Notes: generated by a model not told the origin, from the sequence alone. DNA of 59,496 nucleotides from Glaesserella parasuis (GCF_002015085.1 NZ_MUXW01000033.1:26864-86359); one strand, 5' to 3'; shown: positions 34,566 through 44,420, numbered from the stretch's first letter. Numbers and translations: made by a program.

Positions 34566-35930
34566 TTATCCACGCACTGTGCTCAACGCATCGGCAACCG
34601 ATTTGCTGAAACGTTTAATCATCTCTTCACATTCTGCTTGAGTGATGATTAATGGGCAAAGGATACGCACAACGTTACCGCCACGACCGCCACGCTCTAA
34701 CAATAATTTGTTTTTAAAGCAGGCTTTTTGGATTTCCGCAGCAAGTCCGCTATCTGCAGGGTAAGAACCGATGCGATCTTGTGGCTGACGCTCATCAACA
34801 ATTTCGATCCCCATCATCAAACCTTTACCACGAACGTTACCGATACACGGATATTGTTGTGCTAGTTTTTGCAATTCTGCTTTTAAGAATGCACCACGCT
34901 CTTCTGCGTTTTTCGCCAGATTTTGCTCACGCATAATTTTAAGTGACGCATAACCTGTTGCCATTGCTAATTGGTTACCACGGAATGTACCTGTGTGTCC
35001 TGCTGGCTGCCAAGCGTCAAACTCTTTTTTGATCGCAAGTACAGCAAGCGGTAAGCTACCACCTACAGCTTTTGACATTACCACAACATCTGGCTCAATG
35101 CCTGCGTGTTCAAAGGCGAACATTTTACCTGAACGGCAGAACCCTGCCTGAACTTCATCTAAAATCAACACAATTCCGTGTTTTTTCGTTACTTCACGGA
35201 TTTTTTGTAACCATTTCACTGGTGCGGTAACCACACCGCCTTCACCTTGAATTGCTTCAAGAATAACAGCTGCTGGTTTTACCACACCGCTTTCAACATC
35301 TTCGATAAAGTTCTCAAAATAGTAAGTTAAAGCATCAACACCTTCTTTACCACCGATACCTAATGGGCAACGGTATTCGTGTGGATATGGCATAAACTGT
35401 ACGCCTGCCATTAAGTTTTGCACGGCATTTTTCGCATTAAGGTTACCTGTCATTGAGAGCGAACCGTGGGTCATACCGTGGTAGCCACCTGAGAATGCAA
35501 TTACATTACCGCGACCTGTATAGGTTTTCGCTAATTTGATTGCTGCTTCTGTGCCGTCCGCACCAGAAGGGCCACAGAATTGTAAACGGTATTCACCTTT
35601 CGGGAAGAAAGAGAGTAGTTCTTCGGTAAAAGCATCTTTTAACGGCGTAGTTAAATCAAGGGTATGAAGCGGTAAACCACTTGCTAATACATCTTGAATA
35701 GCCTGAATAACGGCTGGGTGATTATGTCCGAGTGCTAAAGTACCTGCACCAGCCAAGCAATCTAAATATTCGTTACCTTCAACGTCAGTGACCCAGCAAC
35801 CTTGTGCTTTTGCAATTGCAAGCGGTAATTTACGAGGATAACTACGAACATTCGATTCCATTTCGTTTTGACGAGTTAAGTAATATTCGTTAGTTGCTTG
35901 ATTGATCGGATTTACAGGAATTGTTGTCAT
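34566..35930 (-). CDS. dat: Diaminobutyrate-2-oxoglutarate transaminase
   Basis: Makes L-2,4-diaminobutyrate from aspartate semialdehyde and glutamate, the substrate of Ddc. The 454-residue class III aminotransferase has CGPSGADGTEAAIKLAK near 119-135, LDEVQAGFCRSG near 252, and the PLP lysine in VVVMSKAVGG (Lys287), followed by G-H-T-G-T-F-R-G-N. Together with ddc it gives 1,3-diaminopropane. The 285-base upstream region carries a terminator-like hairpin and a structured 84-nt element described separately. Confidence 0.94.
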   Translation of the reverse strand: MTTIPVNPINQATNEYYLTRQNEMESNVRSYPRKLPLAIAKAQGCWVTDVEGNEYLDCLAGAGTLALGHNHPAVIQAIQDVLASGLPLHTLDLTTPLKDAFTEELLSFFPKGEYRLQFCGPSGADGTEAAIKLAKTYTGRGNVIAFSGGYHGMTHGSLSMTGNLNAKNAVQNLMAGVQFMPYPHEYRCPLGIGGKEGVDALTYYFENFIEDVESGVVKPAAVILEAIQGEGGVVTAPVKWLQKIREVTKKHGIVLILDEVQAGFCRSGKMFAFEHAGIEPDVVVMSKAVGGSLPLAVLAIKKEFDAWQPAGHTGTFRGNQLAMATGYASLKIMREQNLAKNAEERGAFLKAELQKLAQQYPCIGNVRGKGLMMGIEIVDERQPQDRIGSYPADSGLAAEIQKACFKNKLLLERGGRGGNVVRILCPLIITQAECEEMIKRFSKSVADALSTVRG

Positions 35931-35962
35931 TTGAAAATAGACCTTCTATAAGAGGTTAAAAA

Positions 35963-36046
35963 AATAAGTCGGGTGCCTTGCGGGAAGCCTAAGCTTTCTT
36001 ATCTTGAAAGATAAGATGCCTTGGGGCATTTGACTCGCTACTTATT
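35963..36046 (-). ncRNA. Candidate structured leader RNA upstream of dat
   Basis: On the minus strand the 84 nt fold into a closing stem (AAUAAGU with ACUUAUU), a hairpin AUGCC-CCAA-GGCAU, a strong hairpin UCUUAUCU-UUCA-AGAUAAGA and a small AAGC-UUAG-GCUU hairpin. The unpaired or partly paired parts include GAGUC and CCCGCAAGGCACCCG. The closing stem is followed by seven U residues, 28 bases before the dat ATG region. This is riboswitch- or attenuator-like. I could not match it to TPP, FMN, lysine, SAM, glycine or preQ1 classes from memory. Structure is inferred by eye. Confidence 0.45.
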
Positions 36047-36069
36047 AAAAAAAGCGTTTCAGCTTTTTT
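36047..36069 (-). terminator. Terminator-like hairpin after plsX and before dat
   Basis: AAAAAAAGC and GCTTTTTTG pair around GTTTCA; on the minus strand the stem is followed by a U-run. It could end plsX transcripts, or be the terminator of a ~95-nt RNA beginning near 36142 that also contains the CCTCAAAT/ATTTGAGG hairpin at 36116-36141. Confidence 0.6.
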
Positions 36070-36215
36070 GTTTTTACCCTATTGCTCCCTAGGATTGGAT
36101 AGGTTGGAAACAACGCCTCAAATGTTGGGTTATATTTGAGGACGGCGTATAGTAGCGATTTTTAAAAAAAAGAAAAGTTTTTTCTGGATAAAACTTTACC
36201 TGTGATACAGCGAGC

Positions 36216-37241
36216 TTAATTGTTTAGAATAAGTCTTTGGGAGATTTTTGTAGGGATGTTATTTTTAATTTGTTGTTTGGCGTAATCAATTGCATAGAAA
36301 AACGCTCGCTCACTTGCCCCACCATGGCTTTTTACAACCACGGACGATAAGCCGAGCAGTGTGGCACCGTTATGGCGATCAGGGTTGATCTGTTGTAGCT
36401 TTTTATAGTAACGATAAAAGATTAAACGTAGTAAATAACGTTTGGTATTGCGACAAAGATGTGAATCTTCCGTTGTTTTTTTAAAGAGTGAAAGGATATT
36501 TTTTGCCGCACCTTCAAGTGTTTTAAGTGCAACATTACCGCTAAATCCATCGCAGACAATTACATCAGCAAGATGATTCATTAATTTATCCCCTTCTAAG
36601 AAGCCAATGTAATTTAGATGATTACATTGTTTTAATTGCTGGTGAGCATCTCGAATTTGCTGTGTTCCTTTATGCTCTTCTGTTCCAATATTCAGCAACG
36701 CTAAACGTGGATAGACCAAATCCAACATCACTTCTGCAAACACATTGCCCATTTCCGCAAACTGAAGCAATAGTTCACTATCTGCTTCAACGTTTGCACC
36801 AAGATCTAACATCACACTTGAGTTGCCGTTAATTGTTGGAATCAAAGATGTTAATGCGGGACGATCAATGTTTGGCAAGGGTTCAATCAATTGTTTTGCC
36901 AGCCCCATTAGTACACCTGTATTTCCGCCACTTACACAGCCTTGAGCATTTCCATTTTCTACCGCTTCAATCGCTAAACGCATTGAACTGCCTTTACTTT
37001 GCCGAATCGCTTGCACAAAAGGCAAGTCTGCTTCGATCACTTTTGTTGTATGGACTAATTCGATACGTTGTTGAATATCGGGAGAAAGTTTATTGAGATA
37101 GGGGGATATTTCAGCTTGGTCTCCGAACAAGATGCAACTGAGTATTGGATGTTGAGCCAACGCAAGTGATAATGCGGGGATAGTAATACGGGGACCAAAG
37201 TCCCCGCCCATCGCATCTAACGCAAGAGTTAGATGAGTCAA
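36216..37241 (-). CDS. plsX: Phosphate acyltransferase PlsX
   Basis: Converts acyl-ACP to acyl-phosphate for phospholipid synthesis. The 341 residues begin LTLALDAMGGDFGPRITIPA and contain QGCVSGGNTGVLMGLAK near 98-114, ALLNIGTEEHKGT near 182 and VCDGFSGNVALKTLEG near 228. It is the third gene of yceD-rpmF-plsX. In most gammaproteobacteria fabH follows plsX; here dat follows instead. Confidence 0.96.
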   Translation of the reverse strand: MTHLTLALDAMGGDFGPRITIPALSLALAQHPILSCILFGDQAEISPYLNKLSPDIQQRIELVHTTKVIEADLPFVQAIRQSKGSSMRLAIEAVENGNAQGCVSGGNTGVLMGLAKQLIEPLPNIDRPALTSLIPTINGNSSVMLDLGANVEADSELLLQFAEMGNVFAEVMLDLVYPRLALLNIGTEEHKGTQQIRDAHQQLKQCNHLNYIGFLEGDKLMNHLADVIVCDGFSGNVALKTLEGAAKNILSLFKKTTEDSHLCRNTKRYLLRLIFYRYYKKLQQINPDRHNGATLLGLSSVVVKSHGGASERAFFYAIDYAKQQIKNNIPTKISQRLILNN

Positions 37242-37267
37242 TTTAAACCTCTACGAGATCCAATTGA

Positions 37268-37429
37268 TTATTTGATTTTACGACCACGGTAATAACCGTC
37301 AGCGGTAACGTGGTGACGTAAGTGGGTTTCGCCACGTGCATCTACAGATACTGCAGCTGTGGTTAATGCATCGTGTGAACGACGCATATCACGACGTGAA
37401 CGAGATTTCTTATTTTGTTGAACAGCCAT
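37268..37429 (-). CDS. rpmF: 50S ribosomal protein L32
   Basis: A 53-residue ribosomal protein starting MAVQQNKKSRSRRDMRRSHD and ending in GYYRGRKIK. The characteristic D-A-L-T-T-A-A-V-S-V-D-A-R-G-E-T-H-L-R-H-H segment is present. Start is the ATG at 37427-37429 with a purine-rich AGTAGGAG site upstream. The C-terminal zinc cysteines of some L32 proteins are absent, as in enteric L32. It lies between yceD and plsX. Confidence 0.95.
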   Translation of the reverse strand: MAVQQNKKSRSRRDMRRSHDALTTAAVSVDARGETHLRHHVTADGYYRGRKIK

Positions 37430-37449
37430 TGGCTATACTCCTACTAGAT

Positions 37450-37974
37450 CTAGTTTTTCTTTAAATTAGCTAATATTGCGAAAGGATTTGGTTTCTTTGC
37501 CAGTTCTTCTGGTAATTCGCCAAAAACTAATTCGCTTTCGGACACTTCACAGTGTTCATCGGTATGCATCGGCACTAGGGGTAATGACAGAATGAATTCG
37601 TCTTCTATCATATCTAGCAAATTTATCTCACCAAAAGAATCAACTTCAATTGGTTCATAAATCTCGGGCAAATTGTCCGCCTGATCCATATTAGACACTG
37701 GACTGAAACAAAATGTGCAGTCGAGTGTTTGCGTAAATGGGTTACTACAACGTTGACAGTCTAGCTCCACATCAACTTTCGCACTGCCTTTAACCACTGT
37801 GAGTTTTTGCGGATCAACATATAACGATAAAGTAACTTGTGCATCGCCCAGCACTTGACCAACAGATTCACCCAAACGGCTAAGTAGGTTCGCAGAAATG
37901 TAGCCTTCGTAGTCCATTCGACGCTGAGCGTCTTTATATGGGTCAATAGTTAGGGGTAGTTTTACCTTTTGCAT
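37450..37974 (-). CDS. yceD: YceD (DUF177) 23S rRNA accumulation protein
   Basis: A 174-residue protein of the DUF177 family, needed for normal 23S rRNA accumulation in several bacteria; exact activity unknown. The conserved pattern V-D-V-E-L-D-C-Q-R-C-S-N-P-F near 78-91 and the acidic L-P-L-V-P-M-H segment near 132-138 are visible. First gene of yceD-rpmF-plsX, 20 bases upstream of rpmF. Confidence 0.9.
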   Translation of the reverse strand: MQKVKLPLTIDPYKDAQRRMDYEGYISANLLSRLGESVGQVLGDAQVTLSLYVDPQKLTVVKGSAKVDVELDCQRCSNPFTQTLDCTFCFSPVSNMDQADNLPEIYEPIEVDSFGEINLLDMIEDEFILSLPLVPMHTDEHCEVSESELVFGELPEELAKKPNPFAILANLKKN

Positions 37975-38159
37975 AGGGTGCGAATATTACAGATTTTGAA
38001 GCAACTAGTCAAAGAGAAAATCTGGATTTGTAAAAAATCCGTAGAATCATGCCGCTTATATGTATCTATTACATTATTTGGTGAAATTTAGTAGCAATCC
38101 CACCGCTTATATGTTAAAACGTTCGCCGTTTTTATTTAACTTACAAGAAGGAAATGCAA

Positions 38160-38984
38160 ATGTTATTACAAGCAATTATTGAAGCGGCGTTCGAGCGTCG
38201 TGCTGAAATTACTCCAAAAACTGTTGATACACAAACTCGTGCGGCTGTCGAAGAAGTGATTAAAGGATTAGATAATGGTTCACTGCGTGTTGCAGAAAAA
38301 ATTGATGGTGAATGGGTTGTTAATCAATGGGTGAAAAAAGCGGTTTTACTTTCATTCCGTATCAACGACAACGAAATCATTGATGGTGCAGAAACTAAAT
38401 ACTACGACAAAGTGCCGACCAAATACGGTAAATATAGCGAAGAGCAGTTCAAAGCAGATGGTATCCGTGCTGTTCCAGGTGCCGTTGTGCGTCAAGGTTC
38501 ACACATCGAGAAAAACGTGGTGTTAATGCCATCATTTGTGAACATCGGTGCTTATGTTGGCGAAGGTACAATGGTGGATACTTGGGTAACGGTGGGTTCT
38601 TGCGCGCAAATCGGTAAAAACGTGCATTTATCAGGTGGCGTGGGTATCGGCGGTGTGTTAGAGCCGTTACAAGCTAACCCAACGATTATTGGTGATAACT
38701 GTTTTATTGGCGCACGTTCTGAAATCGTAGAAGGTGTGATTGTTGAAGATGGCTGTGTGATTTCAATGGGTGTGTTTATCGGTCAATCCACCAAAATTTA
38801 TGATCGTGAAACGGGCGAAATCCATTACGGTCGTGTTCCTGCCGGTTCTGTGGTGGTTTCAGGTAGCCTTCCGTCAAAAGATGGTAAATATAACCTTTAC
38901 TGTGCTGTCATCGTGAAAAAGGTAGATGAGAAAACCCGTGGTAAAGTGGGTATCAACGATTTATTACGTTCTATCGAAGAGTAA
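38160..38984 (+). CDS. dapD: Tetrahydrodipicolinate N-succinyltransferase DapD
   Basis: Succinylates tetrahydrodipicolinate in lysine and diaminopimelate synthesis. I start it at the second ATG (38160, MLLQAIIEAAFERRAEITP): AAGGA is 7 bases upstream, while the ATG at 38154 is too close to that site, and the resulting 274 residues equal E. coli DapD. A left-handed beta-helix of hexapeptide repeats spans about 100-225 (V-L-M-P-S-F-V-N-I-G-A-Y-V-G-E-G). A hairpin terminator follows. Confidence 0.97.
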   Translation: MLLQAIIEAAFERRAEITPKTVDTQTRAAVEEVIKGLDNGSLRVAEKIDGEWVVNQWVKKAVLLSFRINDNEIIDGAETKYYDKVPTKYGKYSEEQFKADGIRAVPGAVVRQGSHIEKNVVLMPSFVNIGAYVGEGTMVDTWVTVGSCAQIGKNVHLSGGVGIGGVLEPLQANPTIIGDNCFIGARSEIVEGVIVEDGCVISMGVFIGQSTKIYDRETGEIHYGRVPAGSVVVSGSLPSKDGKYNLYCAVIVKKVDEKTRGKVGINDLLRSIEE

Positions 38985-38994
38985 TTGTTATTTT

Positions 38995-39018
38995 AGGGAG
39001 GTTCTACCTCCCTTTATT
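38995..39018 (+). terminator. Terminator after dapD
   Basis: AGGGAGG (38995-39001) pairs with CCTCCCT (39007-39013) around TTCTA, followed by TTATTTATT. Confidence 0.75.
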
Positions 39019-39031
39019 TATTGAAAATCCT

Positions 39032-39643
39032 ATGAAACATATCTTTTTCGATCTTGATGGCACATTGCATAAGGAAGATATTGAATTCGCCTTTATGAGA
39101 TTTTTGCTCAGAAAGCGTATTCTCAATTTACTGATTTTCTTGCCTATTTATCCGCTTGCATTAGTGATTTACGCCTTTTTTCCAACGGCAAGATGGAGTT
39201 TAAATATTCTAAACTTTCTTATTACCTTTGGTTGTTCAACATCTCAAATGGAGAAGTATCTTGTTGATTTCAAAGACTACTTTAGCCTAACGCCATTACC
39301 TCAGGTTCAACAAGCACTTAAACAACATCTTACTCAGCAAGATCAAATTTGGATTATCTCAGGTAGCCCTGTAGAGTTAATTTCCCATTTTTATGCCGAT
39401 TTGCTTCAACAGCCGAATGTACATTTGATTGGCTCTAGCCTTGTTCATCAGTATGGTGCAATTTTGCTTAAAGAACGCTGTTTAGCGGAAAATAAGGTCA
39501 AAATGCTTGATGAACGTGTTCAGCCTGCTATTCAGTTTGACGTTGGTTATTCCGATAGTATGACGGATTTACCGATGTTTAAACGTTGCAAAAAGGCAAT
39601 GTTGATTACTCAAGAAGGTAAAATTGTTCCTTTCAATATGTAG
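39032..39643 (+). CDS. pgpC: HAD-superfamily phosphatase, phosphatidylglycerophosphatase C-like
   Basis: A 203-residue membrane-associated phosphatase that probably dephosphorylates phosphatidylglycerophosphate to phosphatidylglycerol, as E. coli PgpC (YfhB). Motif I is FFDLDGTLH (Asp7, Asp9), motif II is IISGSPVEL near 108-116 and motif III/IV is VGYSDSMTDLPMF near 171-183. A hydrophobic segment near 33-53 should sit in the inner membrane. It starts soon after the dapD terminator. Confidence 0.8.
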   Translation: MKHIFFDLDGTLHKEDIEFAFMRFLLRKRILNLLIFLPIYPLALVIYAFFPTARWSLNILNFLITFGCSTSQMEKYLVDFKDYFSLTPLPQVQQALKQHLTQQDQIWIISGSPVELISHFYADLLQQPNVHLIGSSLVHQYGAILLKERCLAENKVKMLDERVQPAIQFDVGYSDSMTDLPMFKRCKKAMLITQEGKIVPFNM

Positions 39644-39767
39644 CAAGTGGTTAGATGAGAGCTGCTTTTTGCAAAGTGTCTTGCTCATTTACCCGCTTGC
39701 TATTTTTGCCCCTAATCCCTAGCTTTGCTATAATCTTGTGCAATTTTTAAATTAACGTATATCAATT

Positions 39768-41069
<1,302 letters not shown>

Positions 41070-41070
41070 A

Positions 41071-41406
41071 ATGCTAACTATTTACCACAACCCAAAGTGC
41101 AGCAAATCTCGTGAAACACTTGCGATCATTCAAGCGGCAGGCATTGAACCGATAATCATAGAGTATCTCAACGTGCCTCTGGATATTACCGTAATTAAAC
41201 GACTTATTACAGAAAGCGGATTATCTGTTCGAGAAGCCATTCGTACCGATGTAGAGGCTTATCAACAGATTACCCCAGAAATGAGTGACAACGATATTTT
41301 CGCCTTGATTGCCCAATATCCTAATCTACTAAACCGACCATTTGTAAGCGGTCAGAAAGGTACAAAACTTTGCAGACCGCCTGAGTTAGTGAACACCTTG
41401 TTATAA
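41071..41406 (+). CDS. ArsC/YfgD-family reductase (glutaredoxin-dependent)
   Basis: A 111-residue thioredoxin-fold protein of the ArsC family, with the catalytic Cys10 in HNPKCSKSRET. The C-terminal F-V-S-G-Q-K-G-T-K-L-C-R-P-P pattern resembles the R-P motif. Chromosomal members such as YfgD are common and often not linked to arsenic resistance; no arsR or arsB is nearby. It starts one base after paeA, so the two are co-transcribed. Confidence 0.85.
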   Translation: MLTIYHNPKCSKSRETLAIIQAAGIEPIIIEYLNVPLDITVIKRLITESGLSVREAIRTDVEAYQQITPEMSDNDIFALIAQYPNLLNRPFVSGQKGTKLCRPPELVNTLL

Positions 41407-41417
41407 AAAGGAAAGTT

Positions 41418-41861
41418 ATGAAAACCATCTTACTATTAAACGGCCCAAACCTAAATATGCTTGGAAAACGTGAACCGCATATCTACGGCTCACAAACCCT
41501 TTCTGACATTGAACAACATTTAAAACAACAAGCAGAAGCACAAGGCTTTGCGTTTGACTATTTTCAAGCAAATGGTGAAGAACCATTGATTAATCGCATT
41601 CATCAAGGCTTTCAAAAGGTTGATTTTATTATTATCAACCCAGGTGCATTTACTCACACCAGCGTCGCCTTGCGTGATGCCTTATTATCTGTCGCTATTC
41701 CTTTTATTGAGGTTCATCTATCCAACGTACATGCTCGTGAACCTTTCCGTCACCACTCTTATTTAAGCGATGTGGCAAAAGGGGGGATCTGTGGCTTAGG
41801 GGCAAAAGGTTACGATTATGCGTTAGATTATGCTATTCAATTTCTAAAGAGTGGGAAATAA
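41418..41861 (+). CDS. aroQ: 3-dehydroquinate dehydratase, type II
   Basis: Third step of the shikimate pathway. The 147 residues contain LLLNGPNLNMLGKREPHIYG (with the catalytic Tyr and Arg loop), QANGEEPLINRIHQ, INPGAFTHTSVALRDALLS (catalytic His) and EVHLSNVHAREPFRHHSYLS. Placement upstream of accBC is common in gammaproteobacteria. Confidence 0.97.
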   Translation: MKTILLLNGPNLNMLGKREPHIYGSQTLSDIEQHLKQQAEAQGFAFDYFQANGEEPLINRIHQGFQKVDFIIINPGAFTHTSVALRDALLSVAIPFIEVHLSNVHAREPFRHHSYLSDVAKGGICGLGAKGYDYALDYAIQFLKSGK

Positions 41862-42000
41862 ATCCACTTTTTGTTGTCTGAAGTAAAAAAAGAAAACTGA
41901 ACTGCTACGATCAGTAGCAAATTTGCTAACAAATTCGGCAAATTTATCAGATTTTCGTCGCAAATTAATAAAATTTCAGGTAATCTACGCAAAATTTTGC

Positions 42001-42023
42001 TCTATGTTCTTTGAACATAGAGT
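42001..42023 (+). promoter_or_regulatory. Hairpin in the accB leader
   Basis: CTCTATGTTC (42001-42010) pairs perfectly with GAACATAGAG (42014-42023) around TTT, followed by TCTGTTTATTTTT. It lies 37 bases upstream of the accB start within a 196-base aroQ-accB gap. It could terminate aroQ transcripts or attenuate accBC. Confidence 0.55.
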
Positions 42024-42057
42024 CTGTTTATTTTTACACTGAAATACGGATCTCACT

Positions 42058-42528
42058 ATGGATATTCGCAAAATTAAAAAACTTATCGAGTTAGTTGAAG
42101 AATCAGGCATTACTGAATTAGAAGTGTCTGAAGAAGAAGGTACAGTACGTATCAGCCGTGCCGCCCCAGCAGTTGCGCCTGCGGCAGTACAATATGTTGC
42201 AGCACCGCAAGCTGCTCCAGCACCTATTGCAACCCCTGCACCAGCAGCTCAAACCGCACCTGCAGCAGCTCCAGCTCCGACAGCGGAAGTAGCTGGCCAC
42301 GCTATTCTTTCACCAATGGTAGGGACATTCTACCGTAGCCCAAGCCCAGAAGCTGCACCATTTGTTGAAGTGGGTAAAACCGTGAAAGTGGGCGATACAC
42401 TTTGTATTGTTGAAGCAATGAAAATGATGAACCGTATCGAGTCAGACAAAGCAGGGGTAATCAAAGCAATCCTTGTAAACGATGGCGAAGCGGTTGAATT
42501 TGATCAAAAACTCTTCATTATTGAATAA
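42058..42528 (+). CDS. accB: Acetyl-CoA carboxylase biotin carboxyl carrier protein
   Basis: Carries the biotin of acetyl-CoA carboxylase, the first committed step of fatty acid synthesis. The 156 residues consist of an N-terminal helical region (DIRKIKKLIELVEESGITEL), a long Ala/Pro linker at about 40-78 and a biotinyl domain with EAMKMMN, where Lys122 is the biotin site for BirA. The extended, Ala-Pro-rich linker is typical of Pasteurellaceae AccB. Confidence 0.97.
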   Translation: MDIRKIKKLIELVEESGITELEVSEEEGTVRISRAAPAVAPAAVQYVAAPQAAPAPIATPAPAAQTAPAAAPAPTAEVAGHAILSPMVGTFYRSPSPEAAPFVEVGKTVKVGDTLCIVEAMKMMNRIESDKAGVIKAILVNDGEAVEFDQKLFIIE

Positions 42529-42538
42529 TTCATTTCTT

Positions 42539-42586
42539 ACAAGCGGTCAGATTGTTGCAACATTTTGCAAACAAGTGACCGCTTGT
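42539..42586. repeat. Inverted pair of uptake signal sequences between accB and accC
   Basis: ACAAGCGGTCA (42539-42549) and TGACCGCTTGT (42576-42586) are reverse complements separated by a TTGCA-rich stretch. It forms a stem without a good T-run, so it may reduce but not abolish accB-accC read-through. Confidence 0.7.
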
Positions 42587-42606
42587 TCAACTAAGGACAT
42601 TGTCTT

Positions 42607-43950
42607 ATGTTAAAAAAAGTTGTCATTGCAAACCGTGGCGAAATTGCATTGCGTATTCTGCGTGCGTGCCGTGAACTTGGCATTAAGACGGTTGCTGTTC
42701 ACTCAACGGCAGACCGTGAGTTGAAACACGTTCTCCTTGCGGATGAAACAGTGTGTATCGGTCCTGCGCCATCGACAAAAAGTTACTTAAATATTCCTGC
42801 GATTATTGCCGCTGCAGAAGTAACTGGTGCTGATGCGATTCACCCTGGTTATGGTTTCTTATCTGAAAATGCAAACTTCGCAGAACAAGTAGAAAATTCA
42901 GGCTTTATCTTTATTGGTCCAACAGCAGATGTAATTCGTTTAATGGGCGATAAAGTTTCTGCAATTAATGCGATGAAAAAAGCAGGCGTACCTTGTGTAC
43001 CTGGCTCTGGTGGTCCTATCGGTAATGATGTCGCCAAAAATAAAGAAATTGCACAGAAGATTGGTTATCCAGTGATCATTAAAGCATCTGGTGGCGGCGG
43101 TGGCCGTGGTATGCGTGTGGTTCATCACGAAAAAGATTTGGAAGAATCTATTGCTATGACCAAAGCAGAAGCGAAAGCAGCCTTTAATAACGATATGGTT
43201 TATATGGAAAAATACCTTGAAAATCCACGCCATATCGAAATCCAAGTGCTTGCAGATACACACGGCAATGCGGTTTATTTAGCAGAGCGTGATTGCTCTA
43301 TGCAACGTCGCCATCAAAAAGTGGTGGAAGAAGCTCCAGCACCAGGCATTACCCCTGAATTACGTCAATTTATCGGTGAACGTTGTGCGAATGCGTGCCG
43401 TGAAATCGGCTATCGTGGTGCAGGTACATTTGAATTTTTATTTGAAAATGGCGAGTTTTATTTTATTGAAATGAATACCCGTTTACAAGTGGAACACCCT
43501 GTGACAGAAATGATTACAGGTATTGACCTTGTAAAAGAACAGCTTCGTGTTGCTGCAGGTTTACCAATCTCAGTTAAACAAGAAGATATTAAAGTACGTG
43601 GTCACGCGATTGAATGCCGTATTAATGCGGAAGACCCAAGTACATTCTTACCATCACCGGGTAAAATCACCCGTTTACACGTTCCAGGTGGATTAGGTGT
43701 TCGTTGGGATTCTCACATTTATGCGGGCTATTCTGTTCCACCGCATTATGATTCAATGATTGGTAAATTGATTACCTTTGCTGAAAATCGTGATATTGCA
43801 ATTCGTCGTATGGAAAATGCATTGTCAGAAACGATCGTGGAAGGAATTAAAACCAATATCCCACTTCATAAACAGATTCTTTCTGATGAAAACTTCTGCA
43901 AGGGTGGAACGAATATCCACTATCTTGAGAAGAAATTGGGTTTAAAATAA
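42607..43950 (+). CDS. accC: Acetyl-CoA carboxylase biotin carboxylase subunit
   Basis: ATP-dependent carboxylation of biotin on AccB. The 447 residues (E. coli 449) show the N-terminal KVVIANRGEIALRILRACRE, ATP-grasp loop KASGGGGGRGMRVV near 159-172, ERDCSMQRRHQKVVEEAPAP near 230, and FIEMNTRLQVEHPVTEMITG with the catalytic Glu and Arg. Co-oriented with accB as in most bacteria. Confidence 0.98.
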   Translation: MLKKVVIANRGEIALRILRACRELGIKTVAVHSTADRELKHVLLADETVCIGPAPSTKSYLNIPAIIAAAEVTGADAIHPGYGFLSENANFAEQVENSGFIFIGPTADVIRLMGDKVSAINAMKKAGVPCVPGSGGPIGNDVAKNKEIAQKIGYPVIIKASGGGGGRGMRVVHHEKDLEESIAMTKAEAKAAFNNDMVYMEKYLENPRHIEIQVLADTHGNAVYLAERDCSMQRRHQKVVEEAPAPGITPELRQFIGERCANACREIGYRGAGTFEFLFENGEFYFIEMNTRLQVEHPVTEMITGIDLVKEQLRVAAGLPISVKQEDIKVRGHAIECRINAEDPSTFLPSPGKITRLHVPGGLGVRWDSHIYAGYSVPPHYDSMIGKLITFAENRDIAIRRMENALSETIVEGIKTNIPLHKQILSDENFCKGGTNIHYLEKKLGLK

Positions 43951-44000
43951 TGATATAGTAGAAAACATATCTGCTACTATGTCAAAATAGATACAATAAA

Positions 44001-44020
44001 GCCCTACCTTACGGTAGGGC
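44001..44020. terminator. Hairpin between convergent accC and grcA
   Basis: GCCCTACC pairs with GGTAGGGC around TTAC. On the minus strand it is followed by TTTATTG, so it best serves grcA. A weaker ATAGTAG/CTACTAT hairpin lies at 43954-43980 after accC. Confidence 0.7.
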
Positions 44021-44036
44021 CTGAGAAAAGATGTAA

Positions 44037-44420
44037 TTATAAACTTTCAGTGAAAGTACGAGTAATAACATCACGTTGTTGTTCTGGTGTTAATGAGTTA
44101 AAACGAACTGCATAACCAGAAACACGGATAGTTAATTGTGGATATTTCTCAGGGTTTTTCACTGCATCTTCTAATGTTTCACGACGTAATACGTTTACGT
44201 TTAAGTGCTGACCACCCTCAACTTTAATGGTTGGTGCAACATTAACTGGGACTTCACGGTATGAAACTTGACCTAATTCGCTGATTGCAACGATTTGGTC
44301 TTCTTGGAAATCACCTTTAGCTACTAAGCAACGTGCTTCATTTTTCTCTTCATCTAATAACCAGAAAGAGTTTAATAAGTTTTTGTTGGTAGATTCAGTG
44401 ATTTGTACACCTTTGATCAT
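44037..44420 (-). CDS. grcA: Autonomous glycyl radical cofactor GrcA
   Basis: A spare C-terminal domain for pyruvate formate-lyase that restores activity when oxygen has cleaved PFL at its radical glycine. The 127 residues match E. coli GrcA (YfiD). The radical site is Gly102 in RVSGYAVRF, preceded by LTIRVS and followed by LTPEQQRDVI. Expected to be induced under low oxygen, although I see no clear full FNR box upstream. Confidence 0.95.
   Translation of the reverse strand: MIKGVQITESTNKNLLNSFWLLDEEKNEARCLVAKGDFQEDQIVAISELGQVSYREVPVNVAPTIKVEGGQHLNVNVLRRETLEDAVKNPEKYPQLTIRVSGYAVRFNSLTPEQQRDVITRTFTESL

Noticed and set aside
35963..36046. Known riboswitch class for the dat leader
   Set aside because: I compared by eye with TPP, FMN, lysine, SAM, glycine, preQ1 and guanidine motifs and found no matching core, so I left it unclassified.
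41071..41406. Arsenic resistance determinant
   Set aside because: No arsR, arsB or acr3 gene nearby; co-transcription with paeA suggests a housekeeping YfgD-type protein.
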